This document shows positions 32,153 through 44,999 of a DNA stretch of 64,000 bases, one piece after another. Within the stretch, counting starts at the first letter, position 1; the number at the start of each line of letters is the position of its first letter. Under the pieces are notes generated by a model that had not been told where the DNA came from, searched no databases, and was given only the letters and a program-made list of their open reading frames with translations. Source of the stretch: Distichodus sexfasciatus (Eukaryota > Chordata > Actinopteri > Characiformes > Distichodontidae); assembly GCA_032718565.1 (NCBI GenBank), contig JAVGVS010000496.1, positions 1 to 64,000 on the forward strand. The letters run 5' to 3'. Position numbers and translations under genes: made by a program.

Positions 32153-33380
32153 CTTTTTCAACAATTTCCAAATGTCTATAGTGATATTTATTCTAGATTC
32201 TTCATATAGTTATGCAAATGCAACATGCAGTGAAATGTACCCAGATCATTCCTAAAAACAATTAACAATGAACAGATTAAAATGAAATGAATCTAAATAC
32301 TAAAAATGTTTAAGCATCTTTTCTAGAACAATAACTGTGCAGATGTCCACAACACGGTAACATCCTATGATGTTACATGCATTCGCCAGTGTTATTTAAC
32401 TCTTCGTTACTTCATTTGCTGCCAGTACGCTACCGCGTTACGCCCATCTCGCTTCCTCCGTTCTCTATTAAACATCCCCATAACCGTGCATCCTCACTAA
32501 AATAAGGAGGATTAACTTTCATATCCGTCCACTACTCTTTTATTCCTCCATCATTGACCCCATCCGCCCATCCGTCCTCTCAGTCAGACCGGCATACACT
32601 CTCCATCTGCATGGCTTGTGTCGGACGTTATCGGGCCAGACGTCTGCGTGTTCTTACCAAGTATAGAGAGGAAGATGGAGGGCCGCCCTCGGCAGATTTA
32701 AGAGCTGAGATAGCGGGATGCTATCTCCTGGAGAGCAGCGAGAACGGTAAAAAAACACAAAGGGCAGTAAGCGCGGCGAAAAGCCGTCGCCTTACGACGC
32801 GCAACTCCTTACGTCTTAAATCACCACTTATCGCGGCGCTGGGAGGGCAAGCGGCTTTTACGCTGCACTTAACATAGCTGTGTTATGAGTTGAGGTGGCG
32901 GGAGGAAATATGGAGGGACGATACGTCTGCGTTTCCATGAAAAATGCTTTGATAAGCCTGTTTGGGGATAGGTGCGGTGGAGGGCTGAAGAATGGCTGCT
33001 GCTTTTTGCTGCCAGAATCCCAGAGCTGTTGAAGAGCGAGACGCCGAAATGACACTGTGGTGGGGAATAAATACATCCCGGCTGATTTGTTAACGCAGCA
33101 CAAGTAGGCACTGCACCTAACGATAACGAGGTTGGTTTGGCCGACGGGCCTAGAAGATATGCTCAGCTTTCACACCGGGAGAGGCCGGAACCTCTCCACT
33201 GCCAGGGGAGAAGGAGAGAAAGCAGCACACACAGGCATTCAATGCTCAACGCGAAAGTAAATTAAAAAGTGACAAAAGTGCAGAATATTTTTAATAAATT
33301 GAAAACATTGAAACACTGAAAAAAATCCAAGATTGTAATTCACCAACCGAGAGCTTAGAATACTAGCGACAATTGAGTGA

Positions 33381-33384
<4 letters not shown>
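32153..33384. other. Intergenic DNA with a CpG-rich block
   Basis: AT-rich to about 32390. From 32400 to 33190 it is more GC-rich and apparently unique, with open frames of up to 107 codons lacking recognisable domains. No exon is supported. Confidence 0.4.
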
Positions 33385-33453
<69 letters not shown>

Positions 33454-33470
33454 TATATATATACATATAC

Positions 33471-33552
<82 letters not shown>
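33385..33552. repeat. Long (TA)n tract
   Basis: About 168 bases of almost pure TA with a few AC interruptions. It gives meaningless Tyr-Ile open frames on both strands. It directly adjoins the left end of a Tc1-like element. Confidence 0.95.
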
Positions 33553-33553
<1 letters not shown>

Positions 33554-35190
33554 ATAATACACAGCTCCCTCATAATTATTAAGTACCCCTGGTTAAGATG
33601 TGTTCTTAGCTTCTAATAAATTCAGTTTTTTTCTAAATAATATAGGACCACAATCTAAAAAAGAGGAAAATCCAACCTTTTAATTCAAGTGCATTTATTC
33701 AGTGGGAAATATCCCGCTGTTAAGAAATAATTTTTACATCAAATCATGTGTACGTAATTATTAGCACCCCTGAAGTTAATACTTTGTACAACCCTTTTGC
33801 CAACAAAACAGCACCTAATCTTCTCCTATAATGTTTCACAAGATGGGAGAATACAGAAAGAGGGATCTTCTTTGTACTCATCTCTTCGCACAATCTCTAA
33901 ATCATCCAGCGACCTGGGTCCTCTCTCTCTGCACTCTCCTCTTCAGCTCACTCCAGGTTTTCAATGGGGGTTGAGGTCTGGGGGACTGGAGATGGCCATG
34001 GAGGAGCTTGATTCTGTGTCTGGTGAACCATTTCTGTGTAGATTTGGCCACATGTTTAGGGTCATTATCTTGCTGAAAGACCAGTGATTTCCACCATCTT
34101 CAGCGCTTTCCTCGCAGAGGCCACTCAGATTCTGATTTAAAATGTCCTGGTATTTCAAAAGTATCTGGTGATGCCATGCACCCCTAACCTAACAAGGCTC
34201 CCAGGGCCTTCAAGAGAAACAGGCCCCCAGCATCACCCGGGATCCTCCCATACTTCACAGTGGGCACGAGGTGCTTTTTCTGCATAATACTCATATCTTT
34301 TTGTGTTCCGCTGCATTCCACTGGCAGGGTTTGTAGCCAAAATTTCTATCTTGGTCCTATTCGACCAAAGCACACGGTCCCAGTTGAAGCCCCAGTACCG
34401 GCCAGCTTAACCCAGACGTTTGCATTTATGGGATTGTGAGGAGAGAGAAGAAAGCTTCTGTGCATGCTCTCCCAAACAGCTTGTTGGCATGTGGATACGC
34501 CTGATGCTTTTTTTTTTTTGAGACTTTGTGACCCCAAGATGCTACCATATTTGTTGCAATTTTTTTAACAGTGAGCTTTGGAGAACTTTTTTATTTCTCT
34601 TTACCATCCCTCCTCACTGTGTGTGGTGGCAAAATAACCTTATGCCCTGGCTCAGGCTTGTTTTTACTCACTGTTCCGTTGTTTTAGACTCTTAATGATT
34701 CCTCTCTCACAGTAGATATGGGCAGGTGCTGGCGAGTGTTATTTTCTGTAGCTACTGCCTGGCTTCTAGAAGGTCGAGACACACATCTGCCTTACTTGAA
34801 TGGTGTGTTCTTTTGTCTCCCATGTTGAAGAGTGGATAAGAGAAATGGCCTCTGTGTCACGCCATATTTATAAATTCTAGGAAACAGGAAGTGATGACCA
34901 TTAATTAAATGTTACTCCGAACAACTTTAAACTATCAGAAATGACAGAAATACTAATTACATTTATTTTCTAGGAATTGTTAGGGTGCCAATAATTGTGA
35001 ACAGGTGATTTTATGAAAAAATAATTTTTTTCTTTAGTCAGGATTTTTTTTTTAGCCTAAAAATTCACTGAGTTGAAGGTTACATTTTTTCTACAATTTC
35101 AGTGTGAGACTTCCTCATGCTTCTGCAATAAAAACTGAATTTATTTTAAGGCTTTTAACACATCTTAACCACGTGTGCCAATAATTATGG
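33553..35190 (-). mobile_element. Tc1/mariner element, inactive
   Basis: Inverted terminal segments CATAATTATTAAGTACCCCTGG (from 33571) and, as reverse complement, CCATAATTATTGGCACACGTGG (35169-35190) share the downstream TTAAGATGTGTT. The 1.6-kb length fits a fish Tc1 element. The transposase lies on the minus strand and is broken. The right end is directly joined to a second element. Confidence 0.85.
33800..34870 (-). pseudogene. Tc1-like transposase pseudogene
   Basis: Read on the minus strand, the 34085-33960 region encodes the family's catalytic neighbourhood: a DNDPKHV-like segment is expected before a visible WF and HR segment, followed by PPDLNP. Extra C residues in two C-runs shift the frame, so the Asn-Pro-Ile-Glu motif continues in another frame. 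Only fragments of 60-100 codons stay open. The intact family enzyme (about 340 residues) cuts and pastes DNA with TA target duplication; this copy cannot make it. Confidence 0.8.
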
Positions 35191-35709
35191 ATAAAAATGC
35201 TGTAAACAAAGAATGCTTTCAGAAATATAAATAATGTTTGTTTATTTTTATCAATTTACAAAATGCAAAGTGAGCGAACAAAAATCTAAATCAAATCAAT
35301 ATTTGATGTTACTACATTTTGCCTTCAAACCAGCATCAATTCTTACAGGTACACTTGCACAAAGTCAGGGATTTTGTAGGATTATAGTTATTATATTATT
35401 TTGTAGTCATTGGGTATTATTTTTTGCAGGATTATAGGATTATAGATCTGTGGTTATTCCCTCCAAGATGTTTGGAACAACTCAACAGCCGAAGTTCCTT
35501 CAAACTGTGTGCAAGTGTACTCTAGAAGAATGATGCTGTTTTAGGCAAAGGTGGTCACACCAAATATTGATTTGATTTAGATTTCTTTTTGTTCATTCAC
35601 TGCATTTTGTTGATTGATGAAAAATAAATGATTAACACTTCCATTTTTTGAAGGCATTTTTGTTTACAGCATTTTTTCACACCTGCCTAAAACCTTTGCA
35701 TAGTACTGT
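35191..35709. mobile_element. Tc1-like MITE family J, copy 1, left-truncated
   Basis: Begins in the middle of the sequence AAAAATGCTGTAAACAAAGAATG, which in the copy at 49290 follows the terminal GTACTGTGCAAAAGTTTTAG. It ends with the inverted TGCATAGTACTG. It lacks its left terminus and abuts the Tc1-like element. Confidence 0.7.
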
Positions 35710-35829
35710 AACTCTTCAAACCGAATTGTACTGCAGCACGATCTTGAATTATTACAGTTTTTGTGACAGGTCTTTTGGTCACTGAGCTTGACTGAAGTCA
35801 CAAAAAATAATAATTCAAGATCGCACTAT

Positions 35830-35830
35830 C

Positions 35831-35906
<76 letters not shown>

Positions 35907-35920
35907 TATTATTATTATTA
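35830..35920. repeat. (AAT)n/(ATT)n microsatellite
   Basis: About 24 AAT units followed by six ATT units, so the tract can fold back on itself. Confidence 0.92.
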
Positions 35921-36798
35921 TAAAGAAGAAGTTTCACAACAGTTGTATTATATATATGTCTACATTCTAAGTGCTCAATTAAACTGCATTTAAACTAAAT
36001 CCTACTCATAAAATCCCTAGTTTAACTAAAATTAAACCAAATCCCAGAAAGCCAAATATTTCATTACGGTGCAGCAATAAAATTCATTTTTCAGCAGCCT
36101 GCAGAAGAATAAGCTAATTCACTGCAAGACAAAGACGATAAAAATATAAAACGTTCATTTTCTCATCGCCAAAACCTTTGAGTTTTCATAGAGCGGAGGG
36201 ATTTGATTCTCACAGTAGCCAACATGGCATATGCACACACAACCACACACACCCACAGTGTTTTTCACACAAACACCTGCTGCTCATCTTGTGTTTTCCT
36301 GATCGTGTGTAAATCACAGCATTATCAGCAAGCAACAAAATTCATTAACAGCATAAAACCCGGAGCAGTCTGTAAACATTTGTTCTTGAATAAATCAGAC
36401 TCGAAAAGGAAGCTTCTTGTACCCAGGTGTCTTTTGTCACAGCGTTCTGGCGAGCAGTCGGGTTCCGTCTGGAGGCTATGGTGAATGTTAAAGACGGGGA
36501 AAGATTTGTGTCATGCTGTTTGGGGACCACAAGCATTCACTTTCTACTAGGCAGCAACACGTCCCAAATATACGTACATTGGTGGTCTGGTTCCAGCAAA
36601 ACAAAAAGGTCTGGGCAATCTATGCAGTGCCACAATATGATTTTTGATCATCATCATCTTTTAATGCATTGTTTTTAAAAGTAAAACTATTGCAATAAAT
36701 GAATTTAAAAGTTTCTAACAAAAACTAGTTTGTAGTGTTTAATTTCTGTGCATAATTATCCTAAACACAGACCTCATTGTGACTAAAGCCCATATACT

Positions 36799-36915
36799 TG
36801 GTACTGTAACGGTAAGGGAGTTGGCCCCATAACCGGAGGGTCGCCGGTTCAAGTCTCGGACCTGTAAAGGTACGACTGAGGTACCGTCCTTAAGCACTGC
36901 TCCTCGGGGACTGAC
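36799..36915 (+). repeat. Family S SINE head, plus orientation
   Basis: Contains GTAACGGTAAGGGAGTTGGC (box A region) and CGGTTCAAGTCTC (box B-like), then the shared GAGGTACCGTCC phrase. It is truncated after about 115 bases. Confidence 0.65.
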
Positions 36916-36969
36916 AAAAAAGTACATGTATTTAAATAAATATCTAATATTTGGAGTAGAAAACTCCTC

Positions 36970-37165
36970 TGTGGATCAATTTGGGTGATTATGTGTCATT
37001 GTGAACACATCACAGCACACAGCTCACCACAATGAAATGTGACCTCTGCATTTGACCCATCCGTGAAGGAGCAGCGGGGAGCTTTTTGGGAGCACGCGGG
37101 GAGCAGTGCTTGGGAACGGCACCTTGCTCATTAGTACTTCAGTGGTACCTTTTACTGGACTGGGA
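36970..37165 (-). repeat. tRNA-derived SINE, family S, partial
   Basis: Has GTGAAGGAGCAGCGGGGAGC and GGGAGCAGTGCTTGGGAACG but lacks the tRNA head, which is replaced by a family V tail. Confidence 0.75.
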
Positions 37166-37310
37166 TCAAAAGGTCATAGGTTCAAATCCAGCTCTTTCTT
37201 ACCACCAGCACTACCACCACCAAGCAAGACCCACAGCGCAAAATTGCTCTCTCTATAATTTGGAAATGGAAGCGGCTCTGGATAAGGCATAAACGTAAGC
37301 AAATAATCGC
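37166..37310 (+). repeat. Family V SINE body and tail
   Basis: GGTTCAAATCCAGC (box B-like) is followed by CACCAAGCAAGACCC and the tail TGGAAATGGAAGCGGCTCTGG. Confidence 0.7.
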
Positions 37311-37984
37311 TTTTTACTGAAATAATTCCTAGAATTAGTTCGATCAAAACATCTGTCTGACGGGAATTCAGGATTGTCAGTTAGCTGGATAACTTAAACC
37401 AAATGTGAGGGTATTTCCACTATAAATCTCCCCTGCAAGCACCAGTTGGGCTGTATTATCAGGCTAATTGAGAAACTGTGCTTTATGGAAAATCCCGCAG
37501 GTGATGCCGTTGTTTGGAAATCAAAGCTAACTGTAAAGTAAACTTTAGTCTTACACAAGGGCTTTTTCTCCCGTCTTTTTCAGTCCAGTTTGGCTGCACA
37601 CTGTCATCAATTTCCTCCCCCGTCTACCTGACATCGGAATAAACAGCATGAAAAGTTTTATGCAAATTGGAAAATGCTGGACTTTGTGTTAACAACTTAT
37701 GACATTATAAACAAGGGCAGGACTGTTTTTGAGAACAGCAAACTCAAAGCAAACAAGTTTCGGAACAACAAACCGCCCAAGGACAAACAGTATGGGAGTC
37801 ATTTTTACGGGGGGGTGGGGGGGGTTTAAAAAAGCTGTTCAATGGCAGTCCTGTTTAAAAAAATGCCACAGCAGTGTAGCTGAGAATTGGTCTCTAGAAT
37901 CAGTCACTACAATAAGAATCTGTTTCCTCTCCTACTTTAAATGGAAATGAAGGAACTGGTCAGTTTGCTTTTGACTAGATTTGA
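37311..37984. other. Intergenic DNA, nothing recognised
   Basis: A G-rich run lies near 37809-37826. No gene was seen. Confidence 0.5.
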
Positions 37985-38220
37985 AACACAAATCCACCTC
38001 ACTGCTTTTCCTCGCATGTTCGGTAATACAGCAACACTAAAGACTCTCTTCGACAGGACTCTATAGTGTTACTGCACCCAAATTGTGGAACTCACTGTCC
38101 AAAAATCTTCGAAGCCTCATCATTTTCAGGTGACCAAACAGTCACCTTGAATTCATCCTTAAGCTCCAGTTCCGTGTCTGTCTAGTCCATGTTGTGAGTT
38201 TATTATTTGTACACGTTTTA
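37985..38220 (+). repeat. LINE ORF2 3'-end fragment
   Basis: In frame it reads SVTAPKLWNSLSKNLRSL, the type of C-terminal segment found after the reverse transcriptase of L2-like fish LINEs. It ends in a stop soon after and has no upstream reverse transcriptase. Confidence 0.6.
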
Positions 38221-40362
38221 GTGCATACATTAAAATTGTCTTATCAATGTATTATTATTATTATTATTATTATATTTGCTTTTACCGTCATTTATACAAT
38301 GCAAATGTAAATTTCCTCATTGTCTAAAGGCTTAAATGTTTAAAATCCATAAAAGCCAGTCAGAAACTAAACGTTCTGACTGATGAAACATATTTGTGTA
38401 ATTTGTATATTTTTTAAAATCTTAGACAAAATTGGGGAAAGTTCAAGCTTACAGAAAAATTCAAGTCTATGTTAAATGAAAAACTCTAGCAAAGAGAAAG
38501 ACTTTGGCAATTATTGTGCTGTTTTTTCCATATTCACCTACGCGAAGTCTTTGGAAACAGTGTGTGTAAGTGAGTGCGAGTGTGTGAGCAGACACTGCTT
38601 TGCAAAGGCAAGCAAATTATAACCCGTAAAAGTACTGACCCACGACATTTTAATAAACCTAAAACAGATATACCACAAACTACTGCTGACTAAAAAGACG
38701 AACCTAACGATGAAATAAATACTTTGAAAAACACCTTGGAAATGCAGTGACACTTTTCTGCAGTCGATTTGAAACTCAGTAATTCTTTAACTCTCAGATA
38801 AATTGTACTGCTGATGAGTTACAATAGTCATAAGTTAAGTCCTATTTAGAAACTACGCACATATTTAGATACATTTTAAAATAAATATTTTTTACTTTCA
38901 TCACAGTTTACCTACTTATACAACCACACACCACAATGTTAAATGGCACAAAATGGCTTGTGGCGATTTATAATCTCAACTTTGAAACGTATACAGAACT
39001 GTGTGTGACCAGCTATATACACACACATCATAATTCTACCTATTTGATTTTTTTAAATCTTCGTTTTACCTTATCTTATGAAAATTAATAAAAAGATAAA
39101 ATGAAAAGTTGTGATACTTTAAAGTTTATCATAAAGACATTTTAATACTTTATGTTCTGCATGCTTGCGGTCCTAATCCTAGTATCAGTCAGGGATTGAA
39201 AAACAGAGAATGAATACATTTTGAGATGTTCAATAATGACTTAAATAATTACGTAAATGTAGCGCTTTTGTATTTAATAAACTTGTTCTTGCAAATAGTA
39301 CACAGGTGTTTTAAAATGTCAATTAAAACTTCAATCAGGTTTTTATTGTTTCACTACATTGGCCAGGGCTATAAAAAAATAGTGTGTAACAATCTATAAT
39401 TATTTAATCAATATAATAAATGTATTACCTACTTTGATAAAAAAGATATTAGGTTTACCTAACTCGTCCTAAATAATGAAATGCTAATTGAATTATAATT
39501 TTCTAATAATTACAGCGGTTCGGAAAATGGATGGATAGATGGATTATTTAACAAATAAGCACAGCAAAAAGGGAGATTAGTACAGTACTGTACACTGGGC
39601 ACCACAATACAGTGCATTTACATTTAATAATTAAAATCTCCCTCAAGCAACTTGTAACTTGTTTAGGGGCCCAGTGAGCACTCATTATTTTACCCAAATA
39701 ATATTTGTCTAATTTTTGTCTAATATTTATTTTTCCTCTGGGCATTTGATTTGAATTTATGCATGCAACGCGTCTAAGTTGATTAATGGAACTAGACCAC
39801 CAGTGCAAATTTGGGATGCGTTCTGCCTAACAAAGTGAAAGCTTGCAGTTTTCATACAGTATGACCCAAATCTGTGTCCTTCCTGAATATTCCTCGTAGC
39901 CTGGAAACTCTCTCCAAAAGCGCTACACAAATAAAACTGAGCTGAAACTACAAGTCAGTCTCCTACAAAATCTAGGCTGAATTAAGTCATGAGTCCACTT
40001 TAAATACAAAATTCACTACATACAAATATACTGCACACAAAATAATAATAACTAGAACAATGATGCAAATTTGGGACGCTCTTGCAGGGCGTGATTGGAA
40101 GGTACTCATGAGCAAGGTACTGTCCCCAAGCACAGTACAACAAATCTTTCTCTGTCTTCTAGCCTCCAGCCTCCGACTGCTAGACCACCGCCACAACACC
40201 GCTAGGAGATTACGACACTACATCTTTAAAGTCTGTCCTCTACAATTCCAGGTTAAATGAAGTCACTAGTCAAACTCACTATAGATTCAAAGCTAACTAT
40301 ATACAAATCTACAATATGCAAGTAAATTATGCAGTGTCCAAACAGCATGACACATATTTTCG
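38221..40362. other. AT-rich intergenic DNA
   Basis: Contains an ATT run near 38249-38272 and, at 39515-39545, a GCGGTTCGGAAAATGGATGG segment resembling the extreme 3' end of a fish LINE. No gene was recognised. Confidence 0.5.
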
Positions 40363-40562
40363 GGATGACTGATAATACCGGAATCGGGCGATAACTGCTT
40401 TTTTCAGGTTATCGGCATCGGACCGTTGCTTACATTTGCCTGATATTTTCTGACGATATTCGCATGATGCATTTATTTATTCATTTATTAGTATCGGCAG
40501 ATATAAATATGGAAAACTTCAGATATCGGCATCGGGCAATAATTCCCGGATGGTGCACCACC
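40363..40562. mobile_element. hAT-like element, family B, short internally deleted copy
   Basis: Starts GGGATGACTGATAATACCGG and ends GGATGGTGCACC, with TATCGGCATCGG repeated inside, as in 8181-9067. About 200 bp, with the middle missing. Confidence 0.6.
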
Positions 40563-40849
40563 ACAAAGCCCAAACAGCACCTTCGAGATTAAATTCAAAG
40601 TGTGCGCCCTCAAATTTCCAGGTTGAGAAGTGATGAGTCAAATTTCATTTCAAAAGTTCACTCCATCCAAATGAACTTTTTCACTTTTTTCACAAATTAA
40701 TCCAACCCAACATGCGTGTGCGTCTCGGTGCTTGTAGCAGGCCTCTCCTGCAGCATGATAAATGTAGACTTCAATCAGCAGCTAAAAGCTAAACATGGGA
40801 AAGGTAAACATTAAGCGTATTAAAAAGTGGCAAATGGGCTTTTTTCAGG

Positions 40850-41045
40850 CCAATAACTCATACGTGCACTTGTTAAGCGGCGGAGGGGAAATGTAGAGGG
40901 GGGAAAACTCGGTGGGGATCCACAGCCCTGCCTGTGCTCCCCAAAGCCGAGCTGGAAAAAGCCAACGCCGTGATTTATGCCGCGCAGGAAAAAATACGCA
41001 CACTTCCCATAAATCAGGAGCACTTTATACGAGGTGAAATAAGAC
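40850..41045. other. Unique block with facing TGATTTAT motifs
   Basis: GC-richer, non-repetitive DNA. TGATTTATGC at 40971-40980 and CCCATAAATCAG at 41006-41017 form a facing pair 30 bases apart. TGATTTAT is a PBX-HOX-type site. No coding signal. Candidate enhancer by inference. Confidence 0.35.
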
Positions 41046-41195
41046 TCCGTTGCATATGGTACTTTTTAGTGTACATTCTAGGCATTTGGAGGGTAAGAGA
41101 GAGCGTGAGGGGTGTGTGTGTGAGAGAATTTTCACTTCAGGTCTCAATCACTGCATGGAATGCAAATTTATGTTTTTTACATACATATATATACA

Positions 41196-41232
41196 TATAC
41201 ACACACACACACACACACACAGTATATATACA
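41196..41232. repeat. (TA)n(CA)n microsatellite
   Basis: CA run flanked by TATA stretches. Confidence 0.85.
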
Positions 41233-42530
41233 CACCATTTGTGTAGTGTGATTTGTTGCACACTCAAGCTTACAGAAGAAATATAGTCAGACTTGGGAGG
41301 GGTTTTTTTGCCTTCTTTTTTCTTACAGTAAAAGTAAAATACTGCAAACCATGTGCAGGTAATTCTTATACGAGATGTACGTTTACAGACCCTCGGAGGA
41401 CTGCTTTTCCCAGCATCCTCTTCTGGTGCCCTTTAACCTCTACTAAATCACATCACACGCAAGCTGAGCGCGGCCGCCGTCCCCGTCTCGCTGCACCGGA
41501 AAACCTGGTCATGTAAAGCTAATGTGTTCCTAACAAGTGAGTGCGAGCTAGTTGGAGGTTAGCGTTAGGGTGGAGTGGTGAGTGGTGATAAATGTATGAG
41601 AGTCTGCAAGGGCTTGCTGTAAATTTCGGCTTGAGAGATGACGAAGCGTCCTGAGAGACAAGTCGGATGTTTCTCACTTGGTTTTCTCTGACTGCTCAGG
41701 ATTGCAGCAGAGGGATTAAGCTGAATACGGGTCTAAATGATCAGTCCCCCATAGAGAAGTGCAATTTTCAATTTGGGTTTAAAATTTTTTTTTTAAATGA
41801 AATAAATTTCAAATTTATTTATATTTTATGTATTTAAAATTAAACTTAATATTTTGTCATAAACCTGCAGACTAATGCCTTGTACACATTACACAATCTT
41901 ACAGGATTCTGACAGTGCTTGAACCACTGTAATGTCCACACTTCACCATCTTGAGACTTTCGGTCATAGATCAGACAACTTCGCCATCTTTCAGCTCGTC
42001 TCCTTCATCAGTCTCTACAAAACGGCGCTTCGTCATGAAAAGTTTGATGAGAATTGACAGAGGAACTGACGCAACCCACACACGAAACAGGAATTTCAAA
42101 AAGGGATGTTCGCTGAGCTGATTTGAGCTGAAATGAAGTAACGTCCCCCACCTCCTATCGTCGACTTGCGGGCCGCTCTCCGATTGGCTTTAGCTCGTCA
42201 GCAACTGGTGCGGATATTTAGGCTAGGGGTCTTGGCAAACAAGTGTGTTTGCTCACGTTTCACAAATGCGATTGATGATCACAAATCAAACATGGAGTCG
42301 TGGCCAAACAAGGGCTTTAAATCACACAAACAAGGCTTAAGGATAACAACGTAGCACAACACACCAAATTAGTCCTTAAATGCTGAAGGTTTTAAGGACA
42401 CAATTGTGATGAACATTAGTCTTTAAATGCTGATATACTCTGGAGGACTCTGAAGTACTACAGGCAGACTACAGAGGAAGCAAATAAATAAATAAATAAA
42501 TAATTCAAATAAAAAAATATATAGCAACAT
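41233..42530. other. Intergenic DNA
   Basis: A segment near 41880-42130 with ACATTACACAATCTTACAGG wording may be an unclassified repeat, but no second copy is visible here. No gene. Confidence 0.45.
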
Positions 42531-43720
42531 ATGTGGCAACAAGTGAGGTCCAAGCAAAAGTCGCAAAAAGCAGCACGAAAGCAGTTGATGCAGTAAGCGT
42601 TACAGAAAATCTCAAAAAAGCTCTGTTATGATATTAGGACAAGTCTGCAGAATCATTTAATGCCTCACTTGCTCTAATCAGCCAATCAGCTTAGAAGGAG
42701 TTCGCAAAAGTTTGCTATTTTTTGCTAAGTAGATCACTATGCTTTTCAGTAAATGCTAAGCAGCACACCATCCCTGCTTCTTGACCAAGTTTCAGCTTTG
42801 TGCGACTAACGGTTTAGGTTGTATAAATTTGCGACCCTCCACGGCAAAACCAGTCGCTTGTCGCAAATTTTCAAAATTGAGTTATGATGTCTTCATGAAA
42901 GGGCATAAATCAAGCTTCAAAACGATACCTATATGGAATGAATCGGACGACATATGACTGAGATATCAACATTCAAAGGAGTCGGGTTTCTCCTGTCACG
43001 CCAAGAGAGAAACTGAGAAATCTGCCTATGAAGTTGACTATCGACGTAGCACTCACAGACGCTGGGTGCGATCACGGCTATGTTTGTATTTACGGTGAAC
43101 TCGGGAGACGAAGATGGATTCCGGAGAAATATCTTCACGCTAGTCAACCAGTGAATTTACCGTAAATATTGAAGTAGAGCGGTCAAAACAGAAACTTTTA
43201 ACATTCTGCCAGAATTAAATTCCTCGCCTCAAGAAAGTCACATTTTTAGGATGGAAAGGGTACGTTTTTCAGCCAAATTTATTCACAACACAGTAAAGAC
43301 CTTCCACTGTTTCAAAACACTAAAAACAAAAAAATCAAAAATTTTACCCCACGCAACATAAACGGTTGTTTTTCTCGGAAACCTCCGTTGCGACACGCGA
43401 CTGGTTTTGCCGTGGAGGGTCACATTTATGGAGCGTTTTTTAGGGCCCCCTATTGTTCAAATAGCGGCACTGCATAATTAAAGTCTTAGTGAATCAGACT
43501 GCACAAACTTATGCATTTTCCTTTGCTACTGTGGCAATTATAGGCCGATCCCTACGCTTTTGGGCCTATGCGGAGATGACAAAATGAACACCTTTCCTAC
43601 TCACCCTGAAATTTTCAGCTTTCTGCAACTTATGGCTCAAGCACAATCTGTTTTGTAAGACAACAGTAACAATAAAAATGGAATGGAACAATTACAAGAA
43701 GGTTCCAAATCACTTTGCAC
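42531..43720. mobile_element. Repeat family F, split by a family D MITE
   Basis: The outer parts (42531-42830 and 43428-43720) match 20009-20585. After removing the insert, the phrases join as expected, giving TTTATGGAGCGTTTTT where copy 1 has TTCATGAAGCGTTTTT. No coding frame. Confidence 0.65.
42831..43423. mobile_element. MITE family D, copy 2, with 4-bp ATTT duplication
   Basis: A 593-bp copy, inverted relative to 13479-14108, with about 35-base terminal inverted repeats (GCGACCCTCCACGGCAAAAC and its partner). ATTT lies on both sides (42827-42830 and 43424-43427). Taken in element orientation this is the same target as the AAAT of copy 1. Confidence 0.85.
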
Positions 43721-44999
43721 TTGGACCCCAAACAATAATGAACTAGATTTGTCTGGTTTATCTCCAGCTTAAACATGAAGGCTGCTCTTGTGTTCCTTCT
43801 TTAAAGAAGAGCAACAGAAAGCCTCCCTCACGGCACCTCCACATCCCACAAAGCCCAGCTGATTTACTCTTTCTGAAAATCCTGTAGTCTGTTAGAGAGG
43901 TGCTGTAAGGAACACACAGGTTGAGGGAAGCTGAACGCGTTTGGCTGAACGGTGTATGCAGTTTGGCTGACTGCACTAATTACAAGCTGTAAGTAATACT
44001 ACACCTAACCCTAAATTTAGGTTAATCTCAGTAACCAAAAGCAAACCTATTTTTCTCTTTTTGTATTTGTATTTGTAATTGTAATAAAACCTGGAATTTG
44101 TCCACAAAAGCAGTTTAATTCATAATGACTACTCTGCTTAAAAATATTGTCAAATCTTTCTTTTTTTTTTAATGTTTAGAGCGCATGAAGCACTTTAGGT
44201 ATAACTGGCAATGAAAATCAAATGAAAAGAAAATAATCAAGAATAATATTAACACTAAAATCTGTGATAATCTTAAACTATTAATATTAATTAGTAATAA
44301 AAAATACATTTATATTTTGTGAGCATTACTCATTACTTTAGATACTACTAAATGTATTATTCATTACTCTTTATTATTTATTATTTCTTTTAAACATTTA
44401 TACTTGCAAAACTAGCCACAATGCAGCAAGGATGAGGCTGATATGCAAAAACGGAAGAAAAATAATGACCAATAAATAAAACACAAAGCATATGTTCCTA
44501 CATTTTGAGCCTGTATGACTGGATGGGATTCTATTTTTGACACGAGTATCTGACCCAGACACTCGAGTGGATGTGACTCCAACAGCTGCCATGGTGGAAT
44601 CTCTCTCTGTCTCTCTCTCTCGCCTGCTCCCTCTGTCTATCCCTCTCCGGTCGTGTACCGAGGCAGAATTGGTGGTGGCATTGCCAGAAGCTATTCGTCA
44701 AGATCTCGCAGGGCTGGCCTGAGAGCCTGGGGCCTGCAGGCCTGAAGCCAGGGGGCTCAGGTTCTGGGCCTCCCGCCAGCACGTCCTGGTCCCGGGCATC
44801 GTGCCAGGCTTCCATCAGCTTTAAAGGGAAAGGCTGACTCAAATGGCATGAGAGGGCCGAGCTATCAGCACAAGCAGAACACGGGCACGCTTCACAGGTC
44901 AGTCAAGCAGTGGTACACATGTACACACGACTGCCCCGACGATTATTCTGACTTTTCAAAACGGAAAAAAAAGTTGATACTTTCCCAGCATGTGTTTAT
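43721..44999. other. Intergenic DNA
   Basis: Partly AT-rich. A CT-rich run lies near 44599-44640 and a GC-rich, apparently unique stretch at 44640-44830. No gene was recognised. Confidence 0.5.

Noticed and set aside
33355..33616. Tyr-Ile-rich open frames on both strands
   Set aside because: They are translations of the TA microsatellite.
37729..37950. Possible small gene near a G-rich run
   Set aside because: The frame has no recognisable features and no regulatory context.
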